64,000 bases of DNA. It comes from Leptodactylus fallax. Lineage: Eukaryota; Chordata; Amphibia; Anura; Leptodactylidae. Positions 59,633-64,000 of this stretch are shown one piece after another. Position 1 is the stretch's first letter, and each line of letters opens with the position of its first letter. The DNA lies in contig CAMRHE010000011.1 of assembly GCA_947044405.1 (NCBI GenBank), positions 4,942,501-5,006,500 on the forward strand, given 5' to 3'. Under the pieces are notes generated by a model that was not told the origin of the DNA, did no database searches, and saw only the letters and a list, made by a program, of their open reading frames with translations. A program made the translations under genes and the position numbers.

Positions 59633-59940
59633 GATGGCTATTATAAGGGGGGATTATTTATAAGGGGTGTATTGTTAAAGGGGCTATTATTTATAAGGGG
59701 GAGTATTATTGTTAAGAGGGCTATTATATATAAGAGGGCTAATACTGATAATGGAGACTATTATTCATAAGGGGAGCTAATATTTATGAGAGGGCTATTA
59801 TTAATAAGAGGGGGATATTTATAAGGGAGCACTATTATTTATAAGGGGGCTATTACTGATAAGAGGGAACTATTACTGATACGGGGCACTATTTATAAGC
59901 AGGGACTAGTATTTACAGTATAAGGAGGAGCTATAATAAC
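59633..59940. repeat. Type 1 minisatellite, continued
   Basis: The array cut by the Tc1 copy at 58925-59585 resumes with GGGGGATTATTTATAAGGGG units and fades by 59940. It is followed by ordinary repeat DNA ending in GGGGCCCCACTTTTAATTTTGCCC near 60132-60155. Confidence 0.85.
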
Positions 59941-60199
59941 TGATGAGGGGTGCAAAAATCTATTAGGCGGTACAATGGTGGTCATTTGAATTGTGCATGG
60001 GCATAAGGGAGGTGGTTATTACTGTTTTGGGGGCAGAAAGGAGGCATTATTAAAGGGGCTGCCACTGGAAGTGCTGCATCTGCCTTCTGAATTCACAGGA
60101 TATGATGGCATTGTTGGTATTAGGGGATATTTGGGGCCCCACTTTTAATTTTGCCCAGGGCCACAGTTTCTCTAAAACCTTCCCTAGGTGGCTTGTGTC

Positions 60200-61400
60200 A
60201 TTTTGTCCACTTCAAGTGACAGGATGAACTTCAGTCATAGATACAGTTGCCCTTAGCGACATACCACAGTATCTGTGCAAATAATGAACAGTAGGTGGCC
60301 AAATCAATTAAATCAACTGAAAATGCAATGTTCATAGTCTCCATAGTCTACTGAACGTAGATACTGGGAAAAATTACCAAATGTGCAGCAACATTTATGT
60401 ACCTATACCCTTTAATATAAACAGCTGTACATGTTTATGGGGAGGTCAGTGGAACAACTGTCACCCAAAGGTGTGTCACTAAACTGCTATCTTATCTGTA
60501 TCTTTATCAATCACAGTCTGCTTGTTTTTGAAATAGATGGAAAAGTGGCGTTGAAGATGTAAATGGAAAATAGTTTTTCATAGTACTGTATCTAGTTCTA
60601 AGGACAAGATGGTGCAATAGGTGCTGACATCAACCATGACTAGAGTTGGTACTAGAGACAGAAAATTTGAAGTGCCCTATAAATAGACTATACACTTTAG
60701 TATATATAGTTTGTTCATTCATTCATAATAATTGACTCAGAATCAATAAGTATGTAAAAAAAAGAATTATTGTGCAAGACTCTCAAGAACATATCAGGCA
60801 AAATAGATATAAATGAATACAGTTTGGTCATTGATACCATAAATAGATAATTTATTTAATATGATTTCGCCCAAATTTGCCTTTAGGAACATTACTATTC
60901 AGTATGTAGATAGACCCTGCAATAGTGTAGCAAAAGTAATGTGAATGAATGTGCAAAACAATGCACATCCTATTGACCTGCACACCATATTACCAAGGCA
61001 AACACATCATTTATTTTACAGCATAATGTATAAAGCTGATACTTGCCAAAATAAACAGTTATAGAGCTTATTAAACACTCCCAATCCAAAGCAGGTCAGC
61101 TGCCACATTACACATAAACAGCAATAAACTGTCCTAGGTCATCTGCTTGTGTAATATTATGGGGATTGTCTGACCTGAGACCAGTTTGACCTTCTCACTT
61201 ACCACAAGGTCCATTACCTTATGCTGACCCAAAAACAATATGCCTTGGGTAATGGAATCTGATTATAATTGTTTGCAACACACCCCTTTCGTGTTACCTA
61301 AACAGAATGAGAGGGAGTGGAAGAAAGAGGGAGAAGAGGAGGAAGATATGAAGGACTGGGCTGCCTCCCTGCGCTTAGCTCTTCTTAACCTGGGCAGAGT
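60200..61400. other. Upstream flank of CFTR
   Basis: Sequence with few recognisable repeats. The last 150 bp (from about 61300) turn purine-rich on the + strand (GAGGGAGTGGAAGAAAGAGG, GAAGAGGAGGAAGATATGAA), as the proximal mammalian CFTR promoter also does. No TATA box is evident, and I saw no ATTGG box near 61380-61411. The frame 61240-61428 is not supported as a gene. Confidence 0.5.
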
Positions 61401-61411
61401 CAAGGAGGCAG

Positions 61412-61467
61412 TGACATCAGCAGGCTAACAGAATAAGGTGGGTGAGCAAGCAGCAGGCACAGAGTGG
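61412..61467 (+). promoter_or_regulatory. CRE-like element and conserved CFTR proximal promoter/5' UTR block
   Basis: TGACATCA lies at 61412-61419, followed by GCAGG and, at 61440-61467, GGGTGAGC then AGCAGGCACAGAGTGG. From memory the human CFTR promoter reads TGACATCACAGCAGG and later GGGTTGAGCGGCAGGCACCC, then AGAGTAG, at a similar distance from the ATG. The human CRE-like site binds CREB/ATF-type factors and supports basal and cAMP-responsive transcription. The alignment was made by eye. Confidence 0.72.
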
Positions 61468-61524
61468 ACTTACAGAGCCAGGATACAAGGCTGTGCCTGC
61501 AGCAGCCAGCAGCACCCAGTCACC

Positions 61525-61577
61525 ATGCAGAGGTCCCCGCTGGAGAAAGCCAACATCTTCTCTAAGCTCTTCTTCAG
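61525..61577 (+). CDS. CFTR: CFTR coding exon 1 (partial gene)
   Basis: Exon 1 encodes MQRSPLEKANIFSKLFF plus two bases of the next codon. Human CFTR begins MQRSPLEKASVVSKLFF (14 of 17 identical), and its first coding segment is also 53 nt ending in phase 2. Xenopus CFTR, as I recall it, also has IF at residues 11-12. The ATG is in a good context (CACCATG, A at -3) and the exon ends CAG|GTATGT, a strong donor. CFTR is the cAMP/PKA-regulated, ATP-gated chloride and bicarbonate channel of the ABCC family in epithelial apical membranes. This exon gives the cytosolic N-terminal lasso start. All other exons lie beyond 64000. Confidence 0.93.
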
Positions 61578-61583
61578 GTATGT
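61578..61583 (+). other. CFTR: Splice donor of CFTR exon 1
   Basis: GTATGT directly after TTCTTCAG, a near-consensus U1 site, at exactly the position expected from the human exon. Confidence 0.9.
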
Positions 61584-63127
61584 GCTCTAACCCTGAGTCT
61601 GGGAAGTGAGAGTGCATGGCAGCATTCCTGTATGTGCTGCCACTGCCTGCTGTGACAAGGCAGCACGGTGCAGATACCTGAGACTTTTCTTTCTGAACCA
61701 CACTTATTGCTTTCACCACAAGCACTTATGAGAGTAAATGAACAGGAGAGAAAAGCTATTTGGCAGTGAAAGCTACTTTTCTGTGTTAGAAATTAGACTA
61801 ACACTGTAGAAAGCTTAGGTTGCACCTGCAACAACAGCAAACCACAGGACAATGACAGGAGGCATGCTTCACTGCATTCAGGCTAGCTTCATATAAACCT
61901 GGAACACCTTCTAAGTACAGTACATAAATGACCTTTGCTTTTTTTTACTTCTTGATCAGATCTTTATGATCTTTCAGTTATAAGAAAAGGTAATATGAGT
62001 TACAGAAAGAGGACAAAGCTTCTAGCTCTAGCATTGTCTAAATGACAATACAAGTGTGCTGCAGGCTTGTGATTTACTGTATATAAAGGAAAATGGGAAC
62101 TACAGTGTTCTAAGAGTCACATAGTGATATTAATGTGGATGAAAGGATAATCTTGTTATTAATCAGAATGTGTTTCCAGGGGTCATGTGCTGCGGCTGCT
62201 GCTGATACTAGTGTAGAACCTAGTGTAGAAGAGCAGCACTCACTCTGTCTCTCACTCTGTCTGTAGCTCTAGCAAGTGTTTTTAATGGTTAGTGTCCCAA
62301 AACACAGTGACATGAGTTTCTGTCCCCAGCCTGATGGTTTACGGTCATAACACACAGCTGTATTTAGGAATATCTTTCTTTTGTTTCTTTTGTGATGTTG
62401 GATAGTGTTTTATGATAATACAAGCTAGCAGCTTCCTTGTCTCTTTCTTAATGACATTATTTGTTGTTGTTACTAGAGGTTATATAAATAGTAATAAGTA
62501 TGTTGAATATAATCACAGAAGGACTTCCTTCCCATTAATTCACCTGTTCAGGCTCAACATTGAGGAAGAAAGTTTTGGTGCTCTTTGTATTAGGTTGGCT
62601 GTGTGTGTGTATAATATATATATATATATATATATATAAGTGTATATATATAGTGGAACCTAAAAATATGTCCATTTTATGGGGTGGTAGTAATGAATGA
62701 GTTTGTATACTCTTTGTAATTACTGACAATATATGGAAAATAAATACTGTCATGTGCATGGGGCATTACAGTCAGATCACTTGTGGCTCAAATGTCAAAC
62801 CAGAGGTAAGTTCAGATATAAACATAAGAAAAAATATTTATGTGACTTGTGCCAGTTTTCTAGTGTAAATGAATGGGGGTTTTACACAAATATTTGTGAC
62901 TTTTTTTTTAATTTTGTGCCACTCCTGACACGTTTTAAAAAGTGGGCAGGGCTTAGAGGAAGAGAATGAAACTGCCAACAACTAGACAGATTTTAATATG
63001 AACCAGAATATGGCGTAAATTATAGCACAAATTTGGCTCGCAGCCGGCATATTTTCTGATGCAGGGACAGGGAAAAAAATTAAACTAATTTATTAAGAGT
63101 CCTATAAATTTGTTACATCTTATACTA
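61584..63127 (+). other. CFTR: CFTR intron 1, first part
   Basis: No exon-like frame. (TG)n(TA)n microsatellite at 62599-62652. A poly-T tract near 62889-62900. Nothing else identified. Confidence 0.7.
62599..62652. repeat. (TG)n(TA)n microsatellite
   Basis: Six TG units followed by about fifteen TA units with small interruptions. Confidence 0.93.
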
Positions 63128-63838
63128 GGTTCACATCTGCATCTGGTATTCGTCCGCTTGCAGACCATTTTAGAGAAAAACGCTTTGGCACAAAAAGGAT
63201 TCCAAATGGTTACACAGTGGATACCTGAATCCGTCTCTTTAGACGGATTACACTGGGTTCACACCAGCACTTGCACAACGTTCAGGGATTCCGTTCCCCT
63301 CTCCGCATTTTTCACCCTTTTCGGGCGGAAACCACACGGGCCCCATTATAGTCTATGGGGTCTGCGGGTTTCCTAAGGTAACTGCTTTTTTATGCGGATT
63401 AGGTTTCCGCATAAAACCCGAACGCAGATGTGAACCTAGCATCAGTCAATGGGTGTCCGTTCAAAAAAACTAACCGTTTGTGTCCGTTTGTGATCCGTTT
63501 GTGTCCATTTTTGACCAGTCCATATTTTTTTTTTCCCTTCTTCATTCTGAGCATGCGAAGAGGGAAAAACGGTTTGCAAAACAGACACAAACTGATTGCT
63601 ATTCGTTTGTATAATCAGTTTGTAGTCCACTTTCCATAGACATCAATGTTAAAAAAAAAAACGGATTGGTTGCTGTCCGTCTGGTATCCTTATTTTTTTT
63701 GAACGGAGAAAAAGTCATGCAAGTCCAACTTTTTTCTCCGCTCAAAAACGAACCGTTTGAAATCAGATTTTGAGTATTTTGAGACAGTTTCAAAAACTGA
63801 TTTCGTGCGGAGAGCCAAACGCAGATGTGAACCCAGCC
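63128..63838. mobile_element. Nested gttcacac-type MITEs in CFTR intron 1
   Basis: The outer element runs from ACTAGGTTCACATCTGCATC (63128) to the inverse end GCAGATGTGAACCCAGCC (about 63821-63838). An inner copy runs from CACTGGGTTCACACCAGCAC (about 63251) to GCAGATGTGAACCTAGC (about 63425-63441). The remainder has inverted GTCCGTTTG/CAAACGGAC-like motifs. Non-coding; same superfamily as 23196-23429. Confidence 0.72.
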
Positions 63839-64000
63839 TTACTCTGAATAATATTCTCTAAATCTATATTATTATATTGCACATTCACTGAGCCAACTTT
63901 CCTTCTGAAATGGGAAAGCATGTTTTTTAGAATGAAGCTGGCCTGAAGTTTGTTTGATTGCTGTAGGGCTGCCCTCCCTCTCCCCTGAGAATCCTATTAT
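63839..64000 (+). other. CFTR: CFTR intron 1, continuing
   Basis: About 160 bp after the MITE nest, no feature seen. Confidence 0.5.

Noticed and set aside
61240..61428. 62-codon frame MPWVMESDYNCL upstream of CFTR
   Set aside because: No family resemblance; it lies in the purine-rich promoter zone and overlaps the CRE-like block. An upstream ORF role cannot be supported without a mapped start site.

Overview
The window is a piece of vertebrate nuclear genome, most likely from a frog (anuran). The one host gene I can recognise is the first coding exon of CFTR, at 61525-61577 on the + strand. It encodes MQRSPLEKANIFSKLFF, is 53 nt long, and ends at CAG|GTATGT in the same phase as the mammalian exon. 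About 110 bp upstream lies a TGACATCA (CRE-like) block whose surroundings resemble the human CFTR promoter and 5' UTR. Positions 1 to about 61400 are therefore upstream flank (in other vertebrates ASZ1 lies on that side, but I found no ASZ1 exon), and 61578-64000 is the start of intron 1. No other host coding exon was found.

Nearly everything else is mobile DNA, often nested. From 1 to 15 kb: a decayed CR1/L2-type LINE split by a Tc1 copy (2880-5805), TTAA-flanked foldback elements, a nearly complete Tc1-like element with an open 339-codon transposase (8389-10013), a 3-kb TTAA foldback carrying two Tc1 insertions (10204-13252), and a non-autonomous LTR element (13461-15219). From 15 to 24 kb: an old Tc1 relic, a Tc1 copy that seems to have moved with about 100 bp of flank, a SCAN-like gag-protease relic, minisatellites and MITEs. 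From 24 to 30 kb: large minisatellite arrays and hairpin elements, a tRNA-derived SINE and an L1/Tx1-type ORF1 remnant. From 30 to 35 kb: two Tc1 copies, a perfect 57-bp-arm palindrome and an L2-like repeat.

From 35.4 to 40.8 kb, on the minus strand, is an LTR retrotransposon with 5-bp target duplications. Its domain order is gag(SCAN-like)-protease-integrase-RT-RNase H, the Gmr1-type order in which integrase precedes reverse transcriptase. From 41.8 to 48.1 kb is a three-layer nest: a frog repeat holding a Tc1 copy, which holds a 5'-truncated Penelope-like element with a GIY-YIG endonuclease relic and a hammerhead-ribozyme-like motif. From 48 to 60 kb are further Tc1 copies (one with all three catalytic residues), MITEs and minisatellites. 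From 60.2 kb the sequence is sparser in repeats and leads into CFTR.

One Tc1 family (family A, ends CACACGTGGACAAAATTG) is present eight times. In every copy where the region can be read, the transposase DNA-binding domain is gone. Similarities to known families are judged by eye and from memory; no database search was possible.
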